Of a DNA stretch of 64,000 bases, positions 11,947-21,330 are shown piece after piece. The stretch spans positions 1 to 64,000 of the forward strand of contig JAZGUH010000732.1 of the NCBI GenBank assembly GCA_037893225.1, written 5' to 3'. The notes beneath the pieces are model-generated. The model was not told where the DNA came from and searched no databases. It was given only the letters and a program-made list of their open reading frames with translations. The DNA comes from Hippasteria phrygiana. Its lineage: Eukaryota; Echinodermata; Asteroidea; Valvatida; Goniasteridae. Position numbers and translations under genes: made by a program. Every line of letters starts with the position of its first letter. The first letter of the stretch is position 1.

Positions 11947-12462
11947 ATGGATAGCGTACAGCTTTTAAAAGTACTCAAGAAGGATAACTTTACTCGACGC
12001 TACTGGGGCGGTGTATTTCCAGCGGATAGGTTACCCCCAGTTACTAATTACCCCAGCGTGTATATCGTTAACAGCGATAGGAACAATGAACCGGGCACTC
12101 ACTGGTTGGCTGTGTACTTCACTCAAGACAGACGAGCCGAATTCTTTGATTCTTACGGGCTACCCCCTGATGCCTACGGACATTATTTTTTACATTTTTT
12201 AGAAAAGAACAGTGTACATTCTGTTCATAATTTGATTCGTTTGCAGTCTTTGATTACTGTAGTGTGTGGATATCACTGCCTTTTTTACTTGATGCATAGG
12301 TGTAGAGATATCTCAATGAATGTTATTGTATCCGTGTTTACGGAAGACTATTTAATCAACGATGTTCTCGTGCAAGATTTTATAGAGGAGAAATATGACG
12401 TGGCTGAACCAGTTTCGGACTTAGAATTGATTTGTCGTCAGATTTGTGTTAAACAAAAATAA
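11947..12462 (+). CDS. Adenain-like (C5/Ulp1-type) cysteine protease
   Basis: 171 residues, fully open. Predicted to cleave virion proteins during maturation. The catalytic pattern of adenain-like proteases is visible: His52 in GTHWLAVY, Asp68 in EFFDSYG, Gln100 in IRLQS and Cys107 in VVCGYHC. The seven-residue Gln-Cys spacing is as in adenovirus protease. It follows the major capsid gene by eight bases and is the last gene of the rightward arm. An alternative ATG overlaps the capsid stop (TGAATG at 11936) but opens another frame. Confidence 0.88.
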   Translation: MDSVQLLKVLKKDNFTRRYWGGVFPADRLPPVTNYPSVYIVNSDRNNEPGTHWLAVYFTQDRRAEFFDSYGLPPDAYGHYFLHFLEKNSVHSVHNLIRLQSLITVVCGYHCLFYLMHRCRDISMNVIVSVFTEDYLINDVLVQDFIEEKYDVAEPVSDLELICRQICVKQK

Positions 12463-13050
12463 TGAATTATGTTTTCAAGAGTAGTGTTAGTTAAAAGAAA
12501 AATAGAATAGTCAATTATGATTAACAAAAACAAACAAACAAACAAACAAACAAACAAACAAAACGAAACAAAAAATGAAAAAGAGAAATAGTCAAATATG
12601 ATTTAACAGAAAAAAAGTAGTATTAGTTAACTGTGGTTTAAGAAGTTTGAGAAAACCGTTGTTTACTCTTAAGATTTAGTTAAATACATGTACAGATAAA
12701 AAAGGTTAGAATTAGACATTGTGAACGCATGATCAAAAACCATGAAAACTTTTTTCTATTTTCACATCACTGTATATAAATGATTTATTGCGTACTTCAA
12801 TAAAACAACACATTATTATTTACAAATACTTTTTTTCTTGCTTGTACGCTATTTTATGCCGTTTCTTTTAAAAGTTACTCTTACATATGGGAATATTGAA
12901 GCGAACCAATTATATATAGAATAAAAACCCGTTGATTAAAAAAATACATTAATTAACAAAACAAAATTAAACTTAGAATCACATCAATCATTGATTATAC
13001 ATAGGATGATGACGAAAGCCAAGTTACCGTCAATCAGTTATTACATATTA
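12463..13050. other. Convergent intergenic region between the two gene arms
   Basis: AT-rich with no gene. Contains a (CAAA)n microsatellite at about 12525-12563. It also holds closely spaced polyadenylation signals for both directions: AATAAA on + at 12799-12804 and its complement TTTATT at 12784-12789. Confidence 0.7.
12784..12804. terminator. Paired polyadenylation signals serving convergent arms
   Basis: TTTATT (12784-12789, an AATAAA for the minus strand) and AATAAA (12799-12804, plus strand) lie nine bases apart between the two converging gene blocks. Function is inferred from position. Confidence 0.5.
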
Positions 13051-13848
13051 TTATATGCTTTCCCAGTGTAAGCGTTTTCTGGGTCTCATTAGAGTAGAAA
13101 TAACCCTAGTTCGCCTTCGAGCTCCAATCGGTGTATGAGGTGAAACCATAGTGGGAGGGTCTGGTAACAACCGTTTTTCAACAGAGCCAGATTGTTTATA
13201 TTTCCGGACAACACTACGTCGTGCTTTATTACCAATGATACTTTCAGGGGCATTGGATTTTGCCAACCCCCGTGTAAAATATTGAAATGCTAAGGGGGTG
13301 AAGCCTTTCTTACTTCTTAAGGCGTCATTTACAAGATCGATCATATTTGAACCTTTTACAACATTTCCCTCATACACAAGTTCACCATTTTTGTTCCAAG
13401 TCATGACGTCATTATTTTTCAACTGATCTACCAATATTTTAGCTTTGCGCTGCAGTGTTTTTGGTACGCTAGAGAGAATTTGCGGTGTTAGGTCATCCTC
13501 TGTGGATGGTGTTGGCTTCCCCGTCTGTTGTCCCGTAGCATCCAGCGGTGCATCGTCTCCCGGTATTCCCCGGCCGCTCGTTCCACTTGATCTAGGCATT
13601 GACATGGTAACGGACATGGGTTCGGTTTTGCGGGCATGATCGTATTGAAGATACTGCTGTAATGTTTGCTGATACAGAGTCACCTTGTTGTCATCCGGAA
13701 GATCTGTCCCAACCAAAATATTGTTCATGTCTTCTTCCAGTCTTTGCAGCTTGGTCTGAGTAGCGTTACGCGTGAGAAGAACATTTTGTATGGCCCTAGT
13801 CACCTGATCGGTAGGAGCATTAATCATTGTTTTTCTGGCGTAGCGCAT
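13051..13848 (-). CDS. Conserved Polinton protein of unknown function, virion-associated candidate
   Basis: 265 residues, open. The N-terminus (MRYARKTMINAP) followed by a coiled-coil-like segment (LQRLEEDMNNIL...DDNKVTLYQQTLQQYLQY) and a C-terminal domain (WNKNGELVYEGNVVKGSNMIDLVNDALR...TPLAFQYFTRGL) recur together in animal Polintons. I recognise the architecture but know no proven role. A Ser/Gly/Pro-rich linker (about residues 85-125) separates the parts and the tail is Arg-rich. Its ATG overlaps the stop codon of the upstream small hydrophobic gene as TAATG, suggesting coupled translation. It is the last gene of the leftward arm. Confidence 0.65.
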   Translation of the reverse strand: MRYARKTMINAPTDQVTRAIQNVLLTRNATQTKLQRLEEDMNNILVGTDLPDDNKVTLYQQTLQQYLQYDHARKTEPMSVTMSMPRSSGTSGRGIPGDDAPLDATGQQTGKPTPSTEDDLTPQILSSVPKTLQRKAKILVDQLKNNDVMTWNKNGELVYEGNVVKGSNMIDLVNDALRSKKGFTPLAFQYFTRGLAKSNAPESIIGNKARRSVVRKYKQSGSVEKRLLPDPPTMVSPHTPIGARRRTRVISTLMRPRKRLHWESI

Positions 13849-14178
13849 TACTTGGGAAACAGGAGACCTCCGAGAGTGCTTAAAATAGGGGCTAACAGCG
13901 GCCCCAGAAATCCACCTTTCTGAACCAACAGTCGTTTACGTGTCGAGTAAGAAGTCTTCTTATCAGCCAGAGCTCTTAGATGTTTCTTGTGTCGTGCCAG
14001 TTTTTTTCTTCTGACTCGGCGTTAGTGGTACACGGCCTTTTAATACGTTTAGGGCGCATTCACAAAGGCATGTCATGAGTTCTTTGTCCGCGTGCTGAAG
14101 AATGACTTTCCTTCTCCGGGGTGTTGATTTACTCAACACGTGCAGCGTGTGGGCATTGTCCTTCAGCCGTCGAGTCAT
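13848..14178 (-). CDS. Small basic protein with Gly-rich hydrophobic C-terminus (one frameshift)
   Basis: The N-terminal half reads MTRRLKDNAHTLHVL...LCECALNVLKGRVPLTP, and the C-terminal half, in the next frame, ends in a KGGFLGPLLAP / LSTLGGLL hydrophobic segment. This two-part small protein is common in animal Polintons. Its hydrophobic tail recalls the small membrane-active or core proteins of adenoviruses, which is an analogy only. A single-base indel in the A7 run at about 14008-14014 shifts the frame, so the first frame ends after KSSG. The start at 14178 gives the family N-terminus; an ATG 18 bases earlier (14196) is in frame. The stop (TAA, 13850-13848) overlaps the next ATG. Confidence 0.6.
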
Positions 14179-14212
14179 GATGATGAATGAATGCAATTAG
14201 CATAGAGCGGTC

Positions 14213-14851
14213 CTATTTAGGCACATAGGCGTAAATTGGTTGATCGGGGAAAACGTTTGTTCTCAGACGGTGTTCTTCCGGACAGTTCGGTTTGAGGTCA
14301 ACAAAGAGTTACGAATTGGGTTGACTGGTGGCATCCGCGTAGGCCTCGACCATGAATTTAGTCTGTCCGGGGTACATCTGTTTGTCCAAGTTTACAATCT
14401 TGGACCGGTCACGGGGGTTCTTGAACAGCACGATATAGTGGCAATTCAGGCTAATCGTTCTGCTTTCTTTAGATTGGTGGAATAAATTCTGCACTATATT
14501 GATCACGGATAAATTACGATGGTGCGATCCTTGAGTAAACAGTTTTGTGACTTGGGGATCACGTCCACATTCGATTATTAAATCGTCCAAAATCACTAGA
14601 TTTCTGTACTTCGGGTCGGTGAGTTCCGTCCAATCCTCAGGCAACCCCTCCACAAACTGAACATCAGGTAGATCGCGAGACAGTTCCTCGTAAGCCGGCT
14701 GATACTGACCATAACACCACAAAATTCTCTCAGGCGGTTCAATAAACACATGTTGACGATGCCTTATTAATTTACTGACCCATTGAGTTTTACCACAGCT
14801 CGTTGGGCCTGCCACGCAAAATGTTGCAGGATGCTGAAGTTTCGTGCCCAT
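14213..14851 (-). CDS. Packaging ATPase, A32/FtsK-HerA-like (one in-frame stop)
   Basis: Predicted to drive DNA packaging into the capsid. Walker A is GPTSCGKT (residues 15-22), preceded by a hydrophobic strand, and Walker B is LVILDD (residues 85-90). Downstream QGSHHRNLSVINIVQNLF resembles the sensor region of this ATPase family. An in-frame TAA at 14309-14311 follows residue 180. The same frame continues as LFVDLKPNCPEEHRLRTNVFP and stops naturally at 14213-14215, which is the expected family C-terminus, so this is a single nonsense change close to the end. Starts at MGTKLQHPATF, 75 bases after the small membrane gene. Confidence 0.85.
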
Positions 14852-14926
14852 GAGGTAAAGTGACTTAACATAAGAAATCTAAATAACTAATAACATGTAT
14901 GACGTCATATCATGGAGCAAAAAGAA

Positions 14927-15124
14927 TTATACAATATCGTACAAAGTATTATTGTCATTCCTTAAATTCGATACAACGGTATTTAAACTATCCAACAATT
15001 CATCCCTTTCAAAACTGGATAATTCACTTCCAAACACAATCAAAGAAATAATAATAATACATGTCAAGATTATCGGTATCATCGAGCGTCGTAATGACAG
15101 AGTAGAGGAAGGTGTGTCTGCCAT
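14927..15124 (-). CDS. Small single-pass membrane protein, unknown function
   Basis: About 65 residues from the ATG at 15124. Residues 15-33 form one hydrophobic segment (MIPIILTCIIIISLIVFG) after a short basic Ser/Arg-rich head, followed by a charged helical tail (SFERDELLDSLNTVVSNLRND). It sits 45 bases after the polymerase stop and 75 bases before the ATPase ATG, in the same orientation and with the spacing of its neighbours, which argues it is real. I do not recognise a family. Confidence 0.45.
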   Translation of the reverse strand: MADTPSSTLSLRRSMIPIILTCIIIISLIVFGSELSSFERDELLDSLNTVVSNLRNDNNTLYDIV

Positions 15125-15169
15125 GACGACCAAGGATAAAATGAGAACAGTACGGCTCAACCTTACACT

Positions 15170-18100
15170 TTATGATCGGTGATAGCCGTACGGTACGGTA
15201 TTATAATCATCAAGAATCACTCGTTTGTTGTAAACAACCTTGTAGTCTTTGGAGAGGGATTTCGTTTTGATCTTTTTAGTCTTTGGTTCCCTGGTAATAT
15301 GGTATTGGTTGGTTACTGTTATTGGTGATGCATCTACATTTTTTACCATGTGTACCACCGACTCGTAGTTTATCTGTTGCGCATTCTTGAAGTTGAGCGT
15401 GAACCCTCTGACTTTACAACATGTTTTACCGGTATCTAACTTGTAGGCGTAATTCTTAGGCCCCCCTGAAACAAAACTCTGAATGTGATCTCCATCCTTA
15501 TTGTTTATTTCACTCGTTAGCTCTCCCAGGTAGTCACCCAAAGGGGGGGGGGGGGGGGGGGGGGGGGGGGTATACAGCCCTGGTCTGTCGACATAGATCA
15601 CGCTATCTGTATCGTAATATAGAACTCTGTCCTGTAGCATTTCTAGTACAGAGTACAATTTCAGTCTAGCGTGGGCGGTGGTAAACGCAGCAATAACTAC
15701 GTTTGTTCTAGGATTAGGAGCTACAAATTCTTCGTCATCAGAAAATTTCACTTCTGCAATTTCGTCGTTGAAAAATTGCACGCTATTTACAACCTTGTCG
15801 TCTGAATACAGAAGTTCGTAAAGCCGAGATGGCTATGTAATCACTTCGGTTTTAGGCATGTTAACTCTCTGACCGAACTTCCCCCAGAAACTATTCAGCA
15901 TCAACTTGGCCAGCGCTCTAAGTCCGGGTTCTTTACAAGTTTTTCACGATCGAGCAAAATTCCCTCTTTTCTTTCATATTCACAAATATAATTTTGAATA
16001 TCTTCTTCCGTTTTACACCACTGGGGTATTCCCGAACTTTCCTGTTTAATCTTCAGAAACGTGTTTATGTATTCTGAGAATAGGCCACCCGATTTAGTGA
16101 CTGGGTCGTACTGTTCTCGTCTTTCAAAGTGCCACACAGCATCTATCTGCTGGATGACGTAACCTAACGCAACCGCCTTCTCTACTTCGAGCGTGTGACG
16201 TACGTTCCACATAGAGCCCTATCTTCATCACTGTGGCGACAAGGAGTCTTTTGTTTAGTTTCAGCACAAGTACGACATAAGGGAAACATAAGTTTTCCTA
16301 CGGCTCTACAGGGGAGAACAGGATGGTACAGCGAGGTTGGAGGAAGTACTGTGCATTTAATTAACCCATAATACTGCGATATGTCCTGGAAATTGTCGGT
16401 TATGATTTTAGGATGCCCCACAGGATAAGAACAGTATTTATTGGTATACGGATACAGAGAACAGAAATCCACATACTGGATTTTGTTCACCCCCGCTAAC
16501 CTCATAAAATAATCGAGTTGCGTTTGTTCGCCCACAATAGAACGCATCCCTAGGGTTAAGTTCACTCAAAGTTGGATCTGTTATTCCTTCTGCTAAGGAT
16601 TTACGAACGTCTCCCGTGAAAGACGCATAAAGCTTATCCCATTCACATTCCCAAATTTCTACAAATGCAAGCCCCGTCTGTTTTTGGATGAAGGCTTTCT
16701 TTTCCATGGTCCTAGTGTATAATTCGTGCATTGGAATTTGGTACAGGGGGTGAATTGTGTCAGGATGATAACACGAAGAGCACCCGTGAAAAAAGCACCC
16801 GTGAAAAAAGCACCCGTGAAAAAAGCACCCGTGAAAAAAGCACCCGTGAAAAAGCACCCGTGAAAAAGCACCCGTGAAAAAAGCACCCGTGAAAAAAGCA
16901 CCCGTGAAAAAAGCACCCGTGAAAAAAGCACCCGTGAAAAAAAGCACCCGTGAAAAAGCACCCGTGAAAAAGCACCCGTGAAAAAAGCACCCGTGAAAAA
17001 GCACCCGTTAAAAAAGCACCCGTGAAAAAAAGCACCCGTGAAAAAAGCACCCGTGAAAAAAGCACCCGTGAAAAAAGCACCCGTGAAAAAAGCACCCGTG
17101 AAAAAGCACCCGTGAAAAAAACACCCGTGAAAAAAGCACCCGTGAAAAAAGCACCCGTGAAAAAAGCACCCGTGAAAAAAGCACCCGTGAAAAAAGCACC
17201 CGTGAAAAAAGCACCCGTTCATCTCATATACCGACCTCCCTTCCTCACTGTATCCGTCCATCTTGTATTTTCCTATTTTCAGTTCACCCCCGTTACGAGC
17301 ATGCAAAATGTGCACCCCCTCCATACGACTCATCCAATTCAACCACATGATTGCCTTCTGGGATTGTTTATCCGACGCCTTATAACCATTCGGAGGTAGA
17401 ACTGCGATTGTATTTCTTTTCAGGAAGTTTCTGCGGAATATCAGATTACATGCAGCAGCTATTGTGATTGATTGTTTGAACGGGTCAACCCCCGGATCCC
17501 CAGGCCCTGTCGAAGATGCCTGCATAAACAACTTACGAAACTGTATGCAACATCGCCTCAAAATGTCAACATCGCTTACGCAATACGAAAGTAATTCCTC
17601 TTGTAAATCAAAAGGTTCATTCTTCTCTTTTTGATCCCCATACCACGTATTGAATTCTTTTCTTCTCCCCTCTGACATTGAATCGGGGTCGTAGTACCTT
17701 TCGGCCGGGATTGGTCCTTCGTAGAATTGATTGGCCCGCGTGTTGAAGTGATGAGGGAAGAATCCCTTTTTCATTTCGTTTAGCCCGAAAGTAGCCGGTA
17801 ACTTCGACAGAGCCATGGGCAGGAAATTTAACGAGTCTATGATCCTGCGGTTGTATTGAGGAATATCTATCGACATGACCTTCGCACCACTGTACACAAC
17901 AGAAGGGATACATGCGTTTTCAAACAAAAGTGTGAATCATAACCCTTGGCATTATGTGCAATAGCGATAGAATGGTCTGTATCGGGCGACTGAAATAACC
18001 ACTCGCAAAACTGACACCTGTAATCATCGGGCTTTCCCGAACAAATTTCACATACCATTTCTGCTACGCATAAGTTTGGAACGTGAGTACCACCATCTTG

Positions 18101-19600
18101 AGTACATTAAAAGTAAAAAAATATGTACTTCAGCTCCTGCTTTGCTTTCTTTTTCTTTTTCTTTTGCTTTGATTTAACCTCATCTTCACATGCTACTGAC
18201 TCTTCTACAACAGCGGCGTCCATACACAAGAGATCTTCTACAGATTCATTTGTATGAAACAAGGAGTGCATGCCCGACTTCTTATCCATTTTATCAATGA
18301 CCTTTATATAACACTTATGATTGAAAGACACCATTTCATTACAGGTGGGGCAGAATTTATTGGTACAAGAATGCTTTCCGCGCTTGGCAGTAAAGGCGGT
18401 ACTCACGTAAGCATCACAAACGCTACATCTGTAAAATGACTGACACACGGTATTTTTACGTATCATCCTAGTTGTATGGTTATTGTAACACGTGGCATCT
18501 TTGAAATTACGATTACACTCGGGACAGTGTACCCATGTATCTATTTGGCCAGTCTTGCACCCCACGGAGTAGAATAATGTACATGCGATATTGCAAACGT
18601 GATTCGTTCGTGCATTATTATACCCCTTCAGACACACTTCGCAGAAATGACTACGATTCAAGAACCCTGCCATGGATCTGATTACATCGTAATGCCCCCT
18701 AGCTAGATGTAAATAGATCGTTCTAGGTTTCTCGGGACCTTTGAAAATGCTGGCGTAACAGTGCTCTCTGGACAATACAATTAATCTATAATTTCCCAAT
18801 ACATCCTGGAACCGTTGGAGCTCTTCGATCCCGCCCAGCGTTCCCTGTCTGATGCCTGCCAAATCGGCGATGAGAGGCTCTATGTGTTTAGGTCTGTTTT
18901 TGAGAATGTAGGTTAATTCATTACCACTTTGCTCCTGACAGGCTACACCAACCACAATAGCGCGTGCTAGACAGGTCCCAGTCCCATCATCCCTAATTTT
19001 TACAATACTTCTTTTACTAGCCAGAAGTTCTTCGAGTTTTAGGAGACGGGCCGGGGTATTAGTTTTTCCCCCCTTTCTTACATTTCATGTGTACACAGTA
19101 AATCGTAATGGTATCATCGAATCTAATGAACTGATAGCTGTTTAAGACCGTCTGTATTCTATCAAACAGGCGCTCGGCCGTTAACAGATCCATACGCATA
19201 AACGGAAGTGATATGGGAAAATTTAAGACCGGTGAGTTAAACACTATCCGTACCCTATCATCAGGTTCAACACCTTCCTCTAAACGCTCAATAATACTCT
19301 AAAAAATATCCCCTAAAAGTGACATAGCCTCCTTGCCCCTTCTAAATTTCTAAACTGAATGTTATAATCGTACGTGTAAGCTTGATTTTTTTCTATATGT
19401 TTCTCTTTTACACTCACAATTTTGTAGTAGTCAGTTGGCGCTGCATGTCTGAGTCGTTTGCGTGGTCGCTCGTCATCCCCGCTCCATTCCGACTCGGAGT
19501 CCTCTCCGCTACCCCCCACGTTACCCGGTCCGGAAGACCCCTCTCCGCTCGTGCCTGGCTGCTCCCCCACGCTGACACGCCCGTAACCAACATGGGTAGG
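15170..19600 (-). pseudogene. polB: Protein-primed family B DNA polymerase (pPolB), heavily degraded
   Basis: Would replicate the element by protein priming. N to C: a region around 19570-19060, a Cys-pair-rich zinc-binding-like domain (18640-18290: CEVC, CPEC, CSVC, CPTC), exonuclease motifs, then the palm. Exo II is HNAKGYDSHF near 17950 and Exo III is YCVSDVDIL near 17580. Palm motif A is DFCSLYP at 16449-16469, motif B is [12 protein letters not shown] near 15870, and motif C is YYDTDS at 15602-15619, followed by KNYAYK. Lesions: frameshifts near 19315, 19070, 17930, 16500, 16205 and 15915; stops near 19300, at 18107-18109 and near 15835; the Exo I acidic residues replaced (Tyr and stop at 18107-18115); a 440-bp array at 16779-17219; and a G30 run at 15542-15571 read as prolines. 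It cannot encode a working enzyme as read. Confidence 0.9.
16779..17219 (-). repeat. 15-bp minisatellite inside the polymerase gene, 30 copies
   Basis: Thirty consecutive copies of CACCCGTGAAAAAAG on the plus strand (GGGTGCTTTTTTCAC in polymerase sense), mostly 15 bp. The A run varies to give some 14- and 16-bp units. In frame it encodes repeats of Gly-Cys-Phe-Phe-His; the off-length units switch it into FFTGA and FSRVL frames. It lies exactly at the conserved MNGCFFHGC motif, where the coding hexamer GGGTGC naturally occurs twice 15 bp apart. Confidence 0.95.
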
Positions 19601-20323
19601 CCCCCAAGCTGCTCCATCACTGGTTCCCGGCTGCCCCCCCCACTGGTTCCCGGCTGCTCCCCCACACTGACACGCCCGTAACTGTTCATGTCGCTCACAT
19701 TACAGGGGGGTGATGGCGGCTCAGTGGTCTGTGTCCAGGTTTTCCTAGACTCGTCCCAGCTTACGTGGACGTCTTCGTCCTCTGAATATGCACAGGACTG
19801 TTCCCATTCCGCATGAATTTCATCAAGCAGGGCTTCCACGGTATCATCAATGTACTCGAGCGGTGGTGTCGAAACGACGTCTTCATCAACTCCGTGTAGT
19901 GGCTCTGTAGTGGCAACATCACCCATCTGAGTCCAAGTTTCCTCAAACTCGTTCCAGTTCACGTACGCGTCCCCGTCAAAGAAATATGCGGAGGGCTGCT
20001 CCAATCCCTCTAAAATTTCAGCGGGTAGAATGTCTAGATTATCACCAGACCCGCCGCAGTTTTGGGGGCAAATTATCATTGCCGCTTTCATCATACCCCT
20101 CCACCAGATGCGCACAGGGCCATTGCTCTTCCCTATCCACCAGAAGCTCGACGGCTAGATTACCACCGGGCTGGTTGTCTTCGCCATGATCATTCACATT
20201 CCCGAGCTCTTGCATGCGTTGCAAGATGGCACATTTTTCATTAGTAGATAGCACGAAAAAACTGAGAAAGACCTGGCAATCGGCCATAGAAAACGAACCA
20301 ACATCAGACATTCTAAAGAACAT
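19414..20323 (-). CDS. Acidic N-terminal frame upstream of pPolB (extension or separate gene, frameshifted)
   Basis: Two overlapping frames (20323-20042 and 20115-19414) together encode an acidic, Trp-containing protein with an internal repeat: DAYVNWNEFEETWTQ and DVHVSWDESRKTWTQ. Then comes a VGEQPGTSGGGS linker that recurs as VGEQPGTSGEGSS in the polymerase frame. The linker's two copies are ~95 bp apart (19561 and 19656), a length not divisible by three, so the duplication itself throws the frame. I read it as the N-terminal extension of the polymerase, but a separate gene is possible. The start MFFRMSDVG at 20323 follows a candidate TATA by about 100 bases. Confidence 0.45.
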
Positions 20324-20376
20324 GGTGATGAGAGTGGTGGTGATGTTGAGGATATCTACAACGATCGGTGCGGCAT

Positions 20377-20745
20377 GAATTCAAGCAGTAAAAACTGTGG
20401 GTTTTTTTGCGAGCTGGCTACTCCCCTTATACACCAGAACATAGGACCTAAGAATCTTTAGCAGTCTCATTTACATGCGCTGAAACAAAGGCGGACACGA
20501 TACCCTCACAATAATAAAGTAAACAAGACTGTGAATTCAAGCAGTAAAAACTGTGTTTTTTTTTGCTAGCTGGCTACTCCCCTTATACACCAGAACATAG
20601 GACCTAAGAATACATGAGCCCGCTAAGAATCTTTACCGGATTCATTTACATGAGCCCGCTAAGAATCGTTACCGGATTCAATTACATGCGCTGAAACAAA
20701 GGCGGACACGATACCCCACAATAATAAAGTAAACAAGACTAATAA
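20377..20745. repeat. Duplicated upstream (promoter-like) block, ~156 bp period
   Basis: The segment beginning GAATTCAAGCAGTAAAAACTGTG at 20377 is repeated at 20533. Each copy carries GCTGGCTACTCCCCTTATACACCAG, giving a minus-strand TATAAG, and the TIR-type motif GGACCTAAGAATCTTTA or a variant. The second copy contains extra CGCTAAGAATC(T/G)TTACCGGATTCA units. It lies directly upstream of the leftward polymerase block. No protein is encoded. Confidence 0.75.
20426..20431 (-). promoter_or_regulatory. Candidate TATA box for the polymerase block
   Basis: Minus-strand GTGTATAAGGGG about 100 bases upstream of the ATG at 20323. A second copy in the duplicated block is at 20582-20587. Inferred from sequence and position. 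Confidence 0.4.
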
Positions 20746-20749
20746 GTAT

Positions 20750-21090
20750 AAACAAGAGGGCAGCAACGCCCCGAGGGTTCATGAACCACCCAAGACGGCG
20801 CTCAAGCTTGCTCAGATCTGAGTTTTCTGGACACACGATGTATTATTATTTATTATATTTTTTTAACGTTTTTGAGGGCGAAAATGAAGTTTGATTTCGG
20901 AAAACTATATTCAAAATAATGGTTCAGATATATATCGATCACTAGAACCCTAGAAATACCATAATTTCAGTCGGGAAAGATATGATTTTATGGGGGGGGG
21001 GGGTCTTGTCACGAGAAACACCTGATTGTTCGAAATAGGTTCTTCTCAGACTATAGTTAAGTTACACAGGGGGATTTTACAGTTCTGTTC
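20750..21090. other. Non-coding spacer in the Polinton
   Basis: No gene recognised. Contains a T/A-rich tract around 20838-20866 and a G run at 20992-21003. Confidence 0.5.
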
Positions 21091-21330
21091 TTACACAACG
21101 TAAGATTGTATACACTTTAGTTGGTTTCGGGGATCTGTTTCTCCGGAAAGAGGTAGGAAAATACAATACATATCAAACACTAAAACTCCATTCCGAAGGC
21201 TTCCGGGCAGGGGACGGTCAAGCCTCAGGGGGTCCAGTAGGCCCCATAGACCGTTCATCAAAAACCAATCGGTCCTTTTAAGGACCACCACATATTCAAG
21301 AAAGAGAGATTTCCATTCTGTTGCGTTCAT
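21091..21330 (-). CDS. Possible small gene, unknown
   Basis: 79 codons opening MNATEWKSLFLEYVVVL and continuing with RTDWFLMNGLWGLLDP. It lies downstream of the death-domain-like gene and on the same strand. I recognise no domain. Hydrophobic aromatic residues are frequent but there is no clear membrane segment. It could be a chance frame or the degraded end of the neighbouring gene. Confidence 0.22.
   Translation of the reverse strand: MNATEWKSLFLEYVVVLKRTDWFLMNGLWGLLDPLRLDRPLPGSLRNGVLVFDMYCIFLPLSGETDPRNQLKCIQSYVV

Noticed and set aside
16438..17214. Several minus-strand frames of repeated FFTGA, FHGC or FSRVL peptides
   Set aside because: Frame variants of the same 15-bp repeat, not separate genes.
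16779..17219. CRISPR-like array (regular short repeats)
   Set aside because: Repeats are directly adjacent with no spacers, in a eukaryotic element.
17022..17399. Plus-strand frame rich in Lys/Pro/Val (KKAPVKKAPVKKAPV), looking like a histone H1-like repetitive protein
   Set aside because: It is the antisense reading of the 15-bp array inside the polymerase pseudogene; 15 is divisible by three so any frame stays open.
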